Source: Caproicibacter fermentans
GTDB taxonomy: Bacteria; Bacillota; Clostridia; Oscillospirales; Acutalibacteraceae
Assembly (NCBI RefSeq): GCF_009746625.1
Contig: NZ_VWXL01000077.1
Coordinates: 89,777 to 153,776 of the forward strand
DNA length: 64,000 bases
Direction of reading: 5' to 3'
Shown: piece by piece, positions 19,614 through 28,183 of the stretch
Position numbering within the stretch: position 1 is the stretch's first letter
How the letters are laid out: each line of letters begins with the position of its first letter
Made by a program: the position numbers and the translations under genes
The notes under the pieces: model-generated
What the model was told of the DNA's origin: nothing
What the model saw: only the letters and a program-made list of their open reading frames with translations
The model's database searches: none

Positions 19614-20894
19614 ATGACAGGAATTGAACAGCGGGCTGTTTGCAGCGGCGTGAATTTCCGCAGCATACGGGATGATCGTTTTAAAACAATCCGCATGTCC
19701 GTTCATTTTTTATGGCCTCTTGCAAAAGAGACCGTTTCTGAAAATTCCATTCTTCCTTTTCTGCTCAGTCGTGCAAGCAGAAAATATCCTGATTTCTCAA
19801 AATTAAACGCACATCTGGCCGAACTTTACGGAGCGGTACTGGATGCAAATGTACAAAAGCTTGGGGACATTCAGGTTCTATCCGTTTCAGCATCCGGAAT
19901 TGCGGACCGTTATTCCTTGAACGGGGAGAGTGTTTCCGCAGAATTGGCCAAGCTTCTGTGCAGCATTATATTTGACCCGCCGTTGGAAAACGGCCTTTTC
20001 CCCGTTCAGGGCTTTGAACAGGAAAAACGCCAGCTGATCGAAATGGTGGACTCTGAATTTAACGATAAGCGCATGTATGCCAAGCTGAAGTGCGAAGAGT
20101 TAATGTGTGCAAAGGAACCTTACGGGATCGGCCGCTGCGGAACCAGGCAGCAAATTCAGGAGTTGAAACGCGAGGACCTGACTCAGGTATGGGAAAACCT
20201 GATTCACCGTGCAAAAGCTGAGATTATGGTTTTGGGTGATTGCGACCCGGAACCCGTTTATCAGGATTTTTACGCCGCGTTTCAAAATCTTGCCAGAACT
20301 GATTCTGTTGATTGCCCGAATCAGTCAGTGCCGTCGGCAGCAAGCGCCGCCGAAACCACTGAAAAAATGGATGTTGTGCAGTCGAAGCTGGTCATGGGAT
20401 TCCGCACCGCGTGCGCGGAACCTGATGCCGGCGTTCCTGCCATGAAACTTTTTAACGCGCTCTTCGGCGGTACTCCAAGCTCAAAGCTGTTCTTGAATGT
20501 TCGGGAAAAACTGAGCCTATGCTATTACTGCAGTTCCCAGTTTAACCCCATGAAAGGCATTCTGCTGGTTCAAAGCGGAGTGGAAACAAAGAACATCGAC
20601 CGGGCAAAGCAGGAAATTCTCAATCAGCTGGAAGAGGTTCAAAAGGGCAGCTTTGATGAAAATGAGCTGGCGGCAGCCAAATTGAGCCTTTGCAACAGCT
20701 ACCGCACCTTGTCGGATTCCCTTGACGGACTGGAAGCCTGGTATTTATCCCAGACGTTCCGTCCAAAGGTTAAAAGGCCTGAGGAAGAGGCGGAGCTGGT
20801 AAACGCCGTCACAAGAGAACAGGTGATTGAAGCCGCGCGGAAGTTAACCCTTGACACGGTATATCGTCTGGAAGGAAGCGGGGTGGAAGCCTGA
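19614..20894 (+). CDS. ymfF: M16-family peptidase-like protein YmfF (catalytic motif absent)
   Basis: 426 aa, related to mitochondrial processing peptidase subunits. The metal motif HxxEH of active M16 members is not present in the N-terminal domain, so it is probably the inactive partner of the adjacent YmfH, as in two-subunit M16 enzymes. The C-terminal M16 half includes LFNALFGGTPSSKLFLNVRE and LCYYCSSQ. In Bacillus the YmfF/YmfH pair is linked to 5-aminopentanol modification of EF-P. ATG 19614 was chosen because GGAG (19598-19601) sits directly against ATG 19602. It overlaps ymfH by 1 nt. Confidence 0.85.
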   Translation: MTGIEQRAVCSGVNFRSIRDDRFKTIRMSVHFLWPLAKETVSENSILPFLLSRASRKYPDFSKLNAHLAELYGAVLDANVQKLGDIQVLSVSASGIADRYSLNGESVSAELAKLLCSIIFDPPLENGLFPVQGFEQEKRQLIEMVDSEFNDKRMYAKLKCEELMCAKEPYGIGRCGTRQQIQELKREDLTQVWENLIHRAKAEIMVLGDCDPEPVYQDFYAAFQNLARTDSVDCPNQSVPSAASAAETTEKMDVVQSKLVMGFRTACAEPDAGVPAMKLFNALFGGTPSSKLFLNVREKLSLCYYCSSQFNPMKGILLVQSGVETKNIDRAKQEILNQLEEVQKGSFDENELAAAKLSLCNSYRTLSDSLDGLEAWYLSQTFRPKVKRPEEEAELVNAVTREQVIEAARKLTLDTVYRLEGSGVEA

Positions 20895-22177
20895 TGGATT
20901 GGCTGAAAAAAATCACAAGCGAACGTACCGGAGATTTCTATTATACCGGAAAGCATTCCTCCGGACTTACGGTTACTGTTTATCCAAAGGAAAAAAACAA
21001 TTCGACCTACGCGATTTTCGGTACAAAATACGGGTCGATTGACAACTGCTTTAAAACCGCTCAGGAAAGCGAGCCTCATCGGGTCCCGGCCGGAATTGCT
21101 CATTATCTGGAGCATAAAATGTTTGAAAGCGAAGACGGGGACGCTTTTAAACGCTTCGCGAAAACCGGCGCGTCGGCAAATGCCTACACGTCGTTTGACA
21201 TGACCTGTTATTTATTTTCCTGCACGGAAAACGTCTATGAATCCCTGAAGATTCTTCTTGATTTTGTTCAGTCTCCGTATTTTACGGAGCAAACCGTGCA
21301 AAAAGAGCAGGGTATCATTGGTCAGGAAATTAAAATGTACGACGATGACCCGCAGTGGAGGGTCCTTTTCAATCTCCTTGACGCTCTCTACCAAAAGCAT
21401 CCGGTCAGAACAGATATCGCCGGGACAGTAGAAACGATCGCTAAAATTACGCCGGATTTATTGTATCAATGCTATCATACTTTTTATAACCTCAACAATA
21501 TGGTGCTTTGCATCGCCGGCAATGTTCAGCCGGATCGGGTTGCGGAAATGTGCGACGAAATGCTAAAGCCCGCGCAGCCCGTTCAGATTGATCGGATTTT
21601 TGAACAGGAGCCCGACCATATCGTTAAAGCTAGAGTGGAACAAAAGCTCTCTGTTGCGGTGCCGCTTTTTGAACTTGGTTTTAAAGAAAAAGTCTCATCG
21701 AAACGTCCTTCCGTAAAAGAGATAGCGGAAACCGAAATACTGCTTGAGGCCATTTCTTCCAACGCAAGTCCCTTATTCCGCCGCCTGCTGGACGCGGGTT
21801 TGATTAATGAAGCTTCGTTCGGCAATGAGTATTTTGAAGGTCCCGGTTACGCATCCGTGATTTTTTCAGGTGAATCAAAAGACCCGGAACAGGTTGCTCA
21901 GGAAATTAAGCGGGAAATTGAAAACGTTCGGAAAAACGGTTTTGACCGAAGAATCTTTGAATGTGCGAAAAAGGCGGTGTACGGCAGAAATATCGCTTCG
22001 CTCAATCATGTGGGCAGCATAGCAAATTCACTCGTCTCTCTTGCCTTTTCCGGCCGTGAGTTATTCCAGTATATTGACGCCGTCGCGCAGACGGATCTGA
22101 ATTCCGTGATGGCCAGGCTTGAGAATCAGCTGCATTCGGAATTTTCATCGCTTTCTGTCATTTTCCCCAATCAATAA
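20894..22177 (+). CDS. ymfH: M16-family zinc peptidase YmfH
   Basis: 427 aa. The inverted zinc motif HxxEH is intact (H70-Y-L-E73-H74 in GIAHYLEHKMFE), followed by the FKRFAKTGASANAYTS block. It is therefore the active subunit of the pair with YmfF. The family role is processing linked to EF-P modification; direct evidence is from Bacillus, and transfer here is inference. The start overlaps the ymfF stop, giving coupled translation and probably equal subunit amounts. Confidence 0.88.
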   Translation: MDWLKKITSERTGDFYYTGKHSSGLTVTVYPKEKNNSTYAIFGTKYGSIDNCFKTAQESEPHRVPAGIAHYLEHKMFESEDGDAFKRFAKTGASANAYTSFDMTCYLFSCTENVYESLKILLDFVQSPYFTEQTVQKEQGIIGQEIKMYDDDPQWRVLFNLLDALYQKHPVRTDIAGTVETIAKITPDLLYQCYHTFYNLNNMVLCIAGNVQPDRVAEMCDEMLKPAQPVQIDRIFEQEPDHIVKARVEQKLSVAVPLFELGFKEKVSSKRPSVKEIAETEILLEAISSNASPLFRRLLDAGLINEASFGNEYFEGPGYASVIFSGESKDPEQVAQEIKREIENVRKNGFDRRIFECAKKAVYGRNIASLNHVGSIANSLVSLAFSGRELFQYIDAVAQTDLNSVMARLENQLHSEFSSLSVIFPNQ

Positions 22178-22267
22178 TAAACTAAAACCTCCGGAGCTTT
22201 CCACGCTGAAGCCCGGCGGGTATCATCTATTAAAAACCTGTGCTGCGTGGAGAAATGGTGGTATAAG

Positions 22268-23341
22268 ATGTATCATGTTCAATTCCCGGGACTTGGTATT
22301 AATGTTACCCTGGATCCCATCGCTTTTAAAATTGGCAATCATCCGATTGCCTGGTACGGAATCATTATCGCAACCGGATTCCTCCTGGCTTTTCTTTATG
22401 CATTGCAAAGCTGTAAAAAATTCCGGGTTGACCCGGACCGTTTTGTCGATGTTGTCATGGTCGGAATTATTTTCGGCGTAATAGGAGCCAGGCTTTATTA
22501 TGTCTTGTTTGATTCAAGCAGCCAGTATATTGAAAATCCTATCAGCGTTTTTTATATCTGGAACGGCGGACTTGGAATCTATGGCGGAATCATCGGTGGT
22601 TTGCTGTTCGGCTCCTTGATGGCAAAGCTCCGCAAGCTCAGTATCCCTGCTGTTCTTGATCTGGCTTCACTAGGTTTTTTAATCGGACAATGCATCGGGC
22701 GCTGGGGCAATTTTGTCAATCAGGAAGCTTTTGGAACAGGAACCAACCTGCCTTGGAGGATGATTAGTGAGAACACGGATCTCGTTTCAGCAGCCGGAGT
22801 GCATCCTTGCTTCCTTTATGAATCGTTCTGGTGTCTGCTTGGCTTTATTCTGCTACATATTTTCAGCAGAAAATACAGAAGATACGACGGGCAAGTTTTT
22901 TTACTTTACACTCTCTGGTACGGCGTTGGGCGGTTCTTTATCGAAGGTCTGCGAACCGACAGCTTGATTACTCCGGTCATCCCGCTGAGAGTGTCTCAGG
23001 TTGTTGCGGCTGCCGCCGTAATTGCAGCCATCGTACTTCTGATTGTATTCAGAAACAGAACGGTTTTGACCGGCTGCGGTTCACGCAAAATTATGGAACT
23101 GAATTCTATTGTCGATGAAGTAAAACCGGAAGAAATCGAAGAAACATACACAGACGACGGGACAAGTACGATTTTTGATTCCGCGGAGCAAGCCAGAACT
23201 TATATGAACGAAGAATCTGAAACAGCCGACCAAACCGAAAGCGACTCTGAAGATAAGCCGCAGGATGCGCCGGCGGCGGACGCTTCTTTACAGGACGAAA
23301 AAGCCGGAGGGGAGGAAACAAAAGATGGCGAAGCTGATTGA
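22268..23341 (+). CDS. lgt: Prolipoprotein diacylglyceryl transferase with acidic C-terminal tail
   Basis: Integral membrane enzyme moving diacylglycerol from phosphatidylglycerol onto the lipobox cysteine of prelipoproteins. 357 aa from ATG 22268 (a GTG at 22247 is in frame; GGTGG lies just before the ATG). Seven hydrophobic segments and the signature GQCIGRWGNFVNQEAFG are visible, plus NGGLGIYGGIIGGLL. After the last membrane helix comes a hydrophilic, strongly acidic tail of about 80 residues not typical of Lgt. The 3' end overlaps folD by 17 nt. Confidence 0.95.
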   Translation: MYHVQFPGLGINVTLDPIAFKIGNHPIAWYGIIIATGFLLAFLYALQSCKKFRVDPDRFVDVVMVGIIFGVIGARLYYVLFDSSSQYIENPISVFYIWNGGLGIYGGIIGGLLFGSLMAKLRKLSIPAVLDLASLGFLIGQCIGRWGNFVNQEAFGTGTNLPWRMISENTDLVSAAGVHPCFLYESFWCLLGFILLHIFSRKYRRYDGQVFLLYTLWYGVGRFFIEGLRTDSLITPVIPLRVSQVVAAAAVIAAIVLLIVFRNRTVLTGCGSRKIMELNSIVDEVKPEEIEETYTDDGTSTIFDSAEQARTYMNEESETADQTESDSEDKPQDAPAADASLQDEKAGGEETKDGEAD

Positions 23342-24197
23342 CGGCAAGGCAATTTCTGCGCAAATCAAAGCGGAAACAGCTTTGGAAGTTCAGGAATTGA
23401 AGGACAAGGGCATTATTCCCGGTCTGGCGGTGGTTCTGGTTGGCAATGATCCGGCCTCCCAGACTTATGTAAATCTGAAAGAAAAGGCCTGCGCTGCGGC
23501 TGGAATTTATTCAGAGAAATACGCATTGCCCGCAAATACCCACCAGGACGATCTTTTTGATTTGGTAAACCGGCTGAATCACAAAAAAGAGATTCACGGC
23601 ATTTTGGTACAGCTGCCTCTTCCCGATGGTTTGGATGAAGAATCCGTCATTGAGACGATTGATCCCTGGAAAGATGTCGACGCATTTCATCCTTCCAACG
23701 TCGGAAGAATTATGATTGGTAATTATCGTTTTCTACCGTGCACACCTGCGGGAATCATGGAAATGCTGCATCGTGAGAAAATTTCTGTTGCCGGTAAAAA
23801 ATGTGTGGTTGTGGGACGGAGCAATATTGTCGGCAAGCCAATGGCAATGCTTTTGCTGCACGACAACGGAACCGTTACCATTTGCCACAGCAAAACAAAA
23901 GATCTCGAGGAAATCTGCCGCTGCGCCGATGTTCTGGTTGCCGCCGTCGGCAAGCCGAAATTTATTACCGCCGATATGGTAAAGCCGGGCGCATGTGTGG
24001 TCGATGTGGGAATGGATCGTGATGAAAACGGCAAGCTTTGCGGAGACGTTGATTTTGAGCCGGTCAGCAGACTAGCTTCCTACATCACGCCGGTTCCAGG
24101 CGGAGTCGGTCCCATGACAATCGCGATGCTTCTTCGGAATACGGTTACGGCCGCAAAAATCCAAAACGCGATTCCGGACCGCCAGAAAGTCTGCTGA
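23325..24197 (+). CDS. folD: Methylene-THF dehydrogenase / methenyl-THF cyclohydrolase
   Basis: Bifunctional one-carbon enzyme interconverting 5,10-methylene-THF and 10-formyl-THF. 290 aa. The catalytic region is YVNLKEKACAAAGI, with the conserved Lys; further blocks are ILVQLPLPDGL, VVVGRSNIVGKPMAMLL and the C-terminal PVPGGVGPMTIAML. ATG 23325 is preceded by GGAGGGGAGG, inside the end of lgt. It supplies one-carbon units for the purine genes encoded later in the window. Confidence 0.97.
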   Translation: MAKLIDGKAISAQIKAETALEVQELKDKGIIPGLAVVLVGNDPASQTYVNLKEKACAAAGIYSEKYALPANTHQDDLFDLVNRLNHKKEIHGILVQLPLPDGLDEESVIETIDPWKDVDAFHPSNVGRIMIGNYRFLPCTPAGIMEMLHREKISVAGKKCVVVGRSNIVGKPMAMLLLHDNGTVTICHSKTKDLEEICRCADVLVAAVGKPKFITADMVKPGACVVDVGMDRDENGKLCGDVDFEPVSRLASYITPVPGGVGPMTIAMLLRNTVTAAKIQNAIPDRQKVC

Positions 24198-24201
24198 CTG
24201 T

Positions 24202-26058
24202 ATGGGCAGCCTCTTAAACTCAGTCCGTTCTCCAAAGGATCTGCAGCAGCTGACGCCGGAGCAGTTGCCTCAATTATGCGCAGAGATCCGTGAAAAAATA
24301 ATTCAGACCGTCTCCACTAACGGAGGACATCTGGCATCAAATCTCGGGGTTGTGGAACTCACGGTTGCGCTGCACCGGGTTTTTCATTCACCGGAGGACA
24401 AAATTGTCTGGGATGTCGGACATCAGGCTTACACACATAAAATGCTGACCGGAAGACTGGACCGGATCGGGACGATACGGACACGCGGAGGACTTTCCGG
24501 GTTTCCCAATCGTCAGGAAAGCCCTCATGATCCATTGACTTCCGGGCACAGCAGCACTTCCATATCGGCGGCACTGGGCATCTTCAAAGCAAAGGAACTA
24601 AAGGGTGACGCGGGCCACGTCGTCGCTGTAATCGGGGACGGCGCGCTGACCGGCGGTCTTGCTTATGAAGGGATGAATAACGCGGGCCGGCTTCACAAAA
24701 ATTTTATTGTTATTTTAAACGACAATAAAATGTCAATATCCCGCAATGTCGGATCCATGGCGCGCTATCTCGCGCGAATTCGTACAAAGCCGTCCTATTT
24801 TAGAATCAAAGGTAATATTGAAAATACTCTTGATCATATTCCGGGAGTAGGAAGACCATTTCGGCATGCCTTGACGAAATCAAAATCCATTCTGAAACAA
24901 CTTCTGTATAACAGCACGATCTTTGAGGATATGGGTTTTTACTATTACGGTCCGTTTGACGGACACGACACGGAAAAGCTGATGGAAGTCTTTCAAAATG
25001 TCAAAAGTATTCCGCACCCCGTTTTGATTCACGTTCTAACACGGAAGGGAAAGGGATATTCCTATGCGGAGGAAAATCCCAAAGCCTTTCACGGGGTTTC
25101 CTGCTTTAATGTCGAGACCGGGAAAGCGGTAACGGCTGCGGGCAGTTTTTCCTCGGTTTTTGGCAGCAAACTCTGTTCTCTTGCCTCTGAGGATGAAAGA
25201 ATCTGTGCCATAACGGCCGCAATGCAGGAAGGCACGGGTTTATCAGTCTTTTCGCAAAAGTACCCGGAGCGTTTTTTCGATACCGGTATCGCGGAAGAAC
25301 ACGCCGTTACGTTCGCGGGCGGGCTCGCCTGCGGAGGAATGCTTCCTGTGTTTGCGGTTTACTCCTCGTTCCTGCAAAGGGGATACGATCAGCTGATTCA
25401 TGATGTTTCCCTGCAAAGGACAAAAATCGTTCTTGCGGTTGACCGTGCCGGAATTGTCGGGGAAGACGGTGAAACACATCAGGGAATTTTTGACGCTGCT
25501 TTTCTGAAAACGATTCCTGGTATCACTATTTACTCTCCTTCCTATTATGATGAGCTTCAAAGCAGCATGAGACAAGCCCTTTACGATTGCGATGGACTGG
25601 CTGCGGTTCGTTATCCCCGTGGAGAACAGCTTTTTCGACCGTTTGATTTTCATGGGAGTCGTAAAGCCTATTGCCTTTACGGCAATGAATCCGCTGACAT
25701 TGCACTCATTACTTATGGCAGGCTCTTTTCAAACGCATGTCAGGCGCTGTCCCTTTTGAAAGAAAGAGGGATTGAGGCCAGAATTATAAAGCTGAACCGG
25801 ATCTTCCCAATCGACCGGGAAGCCATCCGGGAGGCACTGAAAGCAAAGGCTGTTTTTTTCTTTGAAGAAGGAATTGCACAGGGCGGCATCGGTGAACATT
25901 TTTCTTTTCTTTTGAACCAGGCCGCTTATCAAGGCAGGTTTTATCTCCGTGCGATCAACGGTTTTGTGCCGCATGAAACGATGATGCAGGCTTTGGAACA
26001 GCTTGGGCTCAGCGCCGGAGAAATGGCAGAATTGATTGTATCGGAGTGCTCGGATTGA
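24202..26058 (+). CDS. dxs: 1-deoxy-D-xylulose-5-phosphate synthase
   Basis: Thiamine-diphosphate enzyme that starts the MEP isoprenoid pathway from pyruvate and glyceraldehyde 3-phosphate. 618 aa. ThDP motif GDGALTGGLAYEGMNNAG (about residues 148-165) and the transketolase-like catalytic block DTGIAEEHAVTFAGGLA. In many clostridia it follows xseA-xseB-ispA; here it follows folD directly. Its stop overlaps tlyA by 4 nt. Confidence 0.97.
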   Translation: MGSLLNSVRSPKDLQQLTPEQLPQLCAEIREKIIQTVSTNGGHLASNLGVVELTVALHRVFHSPEDKIVWDVGHQAYTHKMLTGRLDRIGTIRTRGGLSGFPNRQESPHDPLTSGHSSTSISAALGIFKAKELKGDAGHVVAVIGDGALTGGLAYEGMNNAGRLHKNFIVILNDNKMSISRNVGSMARYLARIRTKPSYFRIKGNIENTLDHIPGVGRPFRHALTKSKSILKQLLYNSTIFEDMGFYYYGPFDGHDTEKLMEVFQNVKSIPHPVLIHVLTRKGKGYSYAEENPKAFHGVSCFNVETGKAVTAAGSFSSVFGSKLCSLASEDERICAITAAMQEGTGLSVFSQKYPERFFDTGIAEEHAVTFAGGLACGGMLPVFAVYSSFLQRGYDQLIHDVSLQRTKIVLAVDRAGIVGEDGETHQGIFDAAFLKTIPGITIYSPSYYDELQSSMRQALYDCDGLAAVRYPRGEQLFRPFDFHGSRKAYCLYGNESADIALITYGRLFSNACQALSLLKERGIEARIIKLNRIFPIDREAIREALKAKAVFFFEEGIAQGGIGEHFSFLLNQAAYQGRFYLRAINGFVPHETMMQALEQLGLSAGEMAELIVSECSD

Positions 26059-26873
26059 TTGAGAAAAAAAGGCTTGACTGCCTGATTTTTGACCAGGGCT
26101 ATACGGAAAGCAGGGAAAAGGCCAAAGCGGTCATTATGGCCGGAAAAGTGTATGTAAACGGACAGAAACAGGATAAGGCCGGGACGATGTTGCCGCAGGA
26201 CGTTCAAATTGAGGTTCGCGGCGACCGGCTGCCCTACGTAAGCCGTGGCGGTTTGAAGCTGGAAAAAGCTCTTGCATCTTTTCCGATTGATCTGAAAAAT
26301 AAAGTGGTAATGGATATCGGCGCTTCAACCGGCGGTTTCACAGACTGCATGCTTCAGAACGGAGCAAAAAAGGTATATTCCATAGATGTCGGGTACGGTC
26401 AGTTGGCGTGGAAGCTGCGTACCGATTCCCGCGTGGTCAATCTTGAGAGAACCAATGTGCGTTATCTGACCGAAGAACAGATTCCGGAACCAATCGATTT
26501 TTTCAGCGTGGACGTATCTTTTATTTCTCTGCGTTTGGTTTTGCCGGTAGCTCACCGGTTTCTGGCGGCAAACGGCCAGGCCGTTTGCCTGATTAAGCCT
26601 CAGTTTGAGGCCGGCCGGGAGAAGGTAGGAAAAAAAGGAGTCGTCCGGGATAAAAGGGTACATGTTCAGGTAATTGAGCGAGTGATCAGCTTTGTGAAGG
26701 AAATCGGATTTTCTGTTCTTGGCCTGACTTTTTCGCCTGTTAAGGGGCCGGAAGGAAATATAGAATACCTGTTATCCCTTCAAAAATCCGATCTGCCCTC
26801 GGACTTTGCGCCGGATATCGCTTTATTGGTCGAAGAATCCCACCGGGAGCTGAATGGCGGTGAATCAAAATGA
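26055..26873 (+). CDS. tlyA: TlyA-family rRNA methyltransferase
   Basis: 272 aa. An N-terminal S4 domain (KKRLDCLIFDQGYTESREKA) is followed by an FtsJ-like methyltransferase domain with VVMDIGASTGGFTDCML and IDVGYGQLAWKLR. Characterised members 2'-O-methylate 16S/23S rRNA; the older name hemolysin comes from early heterologous work. I start at TTG 26055, with GGAG (26043-26046) 8 nt upstream; GTG 26046 is the alternative but overlaps that GGAG. It overlaps dxs and nadK by 4 nt each. Confidence 0.92.
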   Translation: MIEKKRLDCLIFDQGYTESREKAKAVIMAGKVYVNGQKQDKAGTMLPQDVQIEVRGDRLPYVSRGGLKLEKALASFPIDLKNKVVMDIGASTGGFTDCMLQNGAKKVYSIDVGYGQLAWKLRTDSRVVNLERTNVRYLTEEQIPEPIDFFSVDVSFISLRLVLPVAHRFLAANGQAVCLIKPQFEAGREKVGKKGVVRDKRVHVQVIERVISFVKEIGFSVLGLTFSPVKGPEGNIEYLLSLQKSDLPSDFAPDIALLVEESHRELNGGESK

Positions 26874-27784
26874 ATGTCGCGGTGATTCCAAACCTGAGCA
26901 AAGATCATGCCGGACGCCATACGCAGAAACTCATTCAAAAACTGCGGGAACTTGACATGAATGTGCTGATGAAAGCGGAACTCCAACCAACCTTTCAGAA
27001 TGCGGAAGCCGTTTTTTTCAATAACATGGCTGAGATGGTTCGGTCCTGTGATCTCATCATTGCCGTCGGCGGGGACGGCACCATCATTCACTGTGCCAGA
27101 AACGCCGCAGTCGCCGGAAAACCGATTCTCGGAATGAATACCGGAAGGCTTGGGTTTATCGCCGGTTTAGAGACTGATGAGCTGGACAGCCTGATGAAAC
27201 TCAAAAATGGGAATTACTGCGTTGAGGAACGAATGATGCTGGAAATCCGGGTGAATGACAATGGTACGCCCAAGGTTTTTACAGCATTAAACGATGCCGT
27301 TGTCGCACGGGGAGCACTTTCGCGGATTCTTGATTTAAAGGTCAGACTGGACGATGCCAGAGTATGCGATTACCGCTCCGACGGTTTGATTATCGCGACG
27401 CCGACCGGTTCCACGGCGTACTCATTATCCGCAGGGGGACCGATTATCGACCCGGAACTGAGCTGCATTCTTCTTTCTCCTATCTGCCCGCACTCTTTGC
27501 TGAGCAGACCGGTGGTTTTTGGTCCGGGTGCAAAACTGTGCGTTCAGGCTCATTCCGACTACGAGAGTGAAATAATCCTTACGATCGACGGTGAGATATT
27601 TATCAAAATTCCGGACGGCACCAAAATCGAATTTTCCAAAGCGCCCGGCACCGTTAAAATAATAAAATTGAAAGACAGTAATTTTTACGAGATCGTAACC
27701 GATAAACTTGGAGAGAGGAGAAATGAGCATGAAAGAACGACGGCATGCGAAAATACTGGAATTAATCGGGAAATATTCCATTGA
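26870..27784 (+). CDS. nadK: NAD kinase
   Basis: Phosphorylates NAD to NADP. 304 aa. The GGDGTIIHCARNAA motif (about residues 65-78), GMNTGRLGFIAG and FTALNDAVVARGA are diagnostic. The protein normally ends near its YEIVTDKLGER; here the frame runs on for about 20 residues and overlaps argR by 62 nt, an unusually long overlap. Confidence 0.96.
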   Translation: MNVAVIPNLSKDHAGRHTQKLIQKLRELDMNVLMKAELQPTFQNAEAVFFNNMAEMVRSCDLIIAVGGDGTIIHCARNAAVAGKPILGMNTGRLGFIAGLETDELDSLMKLKNGNYCVEERMMLEIRVNDNGTPKVFTALNDAVVARGALSRILDLKVRLDDARVCDYRSDGLIIATPTGSTAYSLSAGGPIIDPELSCILLSPICPHSLLSRPVVFGPGAKLCVQAHSDYESEIILTIDGEIFIKIPDGTKIEFSKAPGTVKIIKLKDSNFYEIVTDKLGERRNEHERTTACENTGINREIFH

Positions 27785-28178
27785 TACGCAGGAGGAATTA
27801 CTTCGCCGTTTACGCGATGAAGGCTATGAGGTGACACAAGCTACAGTTTCCCGCGACATTAAGGAGCTTCGTCTGATCAAAACGCTGACGGCAGGCGGCA
27901 AATACAGATATACGGTTGGGCAGGAGGAAGCGAAAGATTACACCACAAAATTCTATTCGCTTTTTTCCGACGCTGCTTTGTCGGTGAGATTTGCACAGAA
28001 TATGATTGCCATAAAGTGCCTGACCGGAATGGCCAACGCTGTCTGTGCCGCAATGGACACCCTTCACTGGGAGAATATTGTTGGCACCCTCTCAGGGGAC
28101 GATACCATTTTTATTCTGATGAGCGATGAGAACGCTGCGGAAGGGCTGTCTGCGGATCTGAAAAAATTTATCAGGTGA
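27723..28178 (+). CDS. argR: Arginine repressor ArgR/AhrC
   Basis: Arginine-sensing transcription factor, hexameric when bound to arginine. 151 aa. The winged helix holds VTQATVSRDIKELRLIK (about residues 33-49). The C-terminal oligomerisation domain contains GDDTIFILMSDENAAEGL in place of the usual GDDT-based arginine site. ATG 27723 has GGAGAGAGGAG just upstream, within nadK. Linkage to recN is common in Firmicutes. No arginine genes lie in this window. Confidence 0.95.
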   Translation: MSMKERRHAKILELIGKYSIDTQEELLRRLRDEGYEVTQATVSRDIKELRLIKTLTAGGKYRYTVGQEEAKDYTTKFYSLFSDAALSVRFAQNMIAIKCLTGMANAVCAAMDTLHWENIVGTLSGDDTIFILMSDENAAEGLSADLKKFIR

Positions 28179-28183
28179 TTGCC

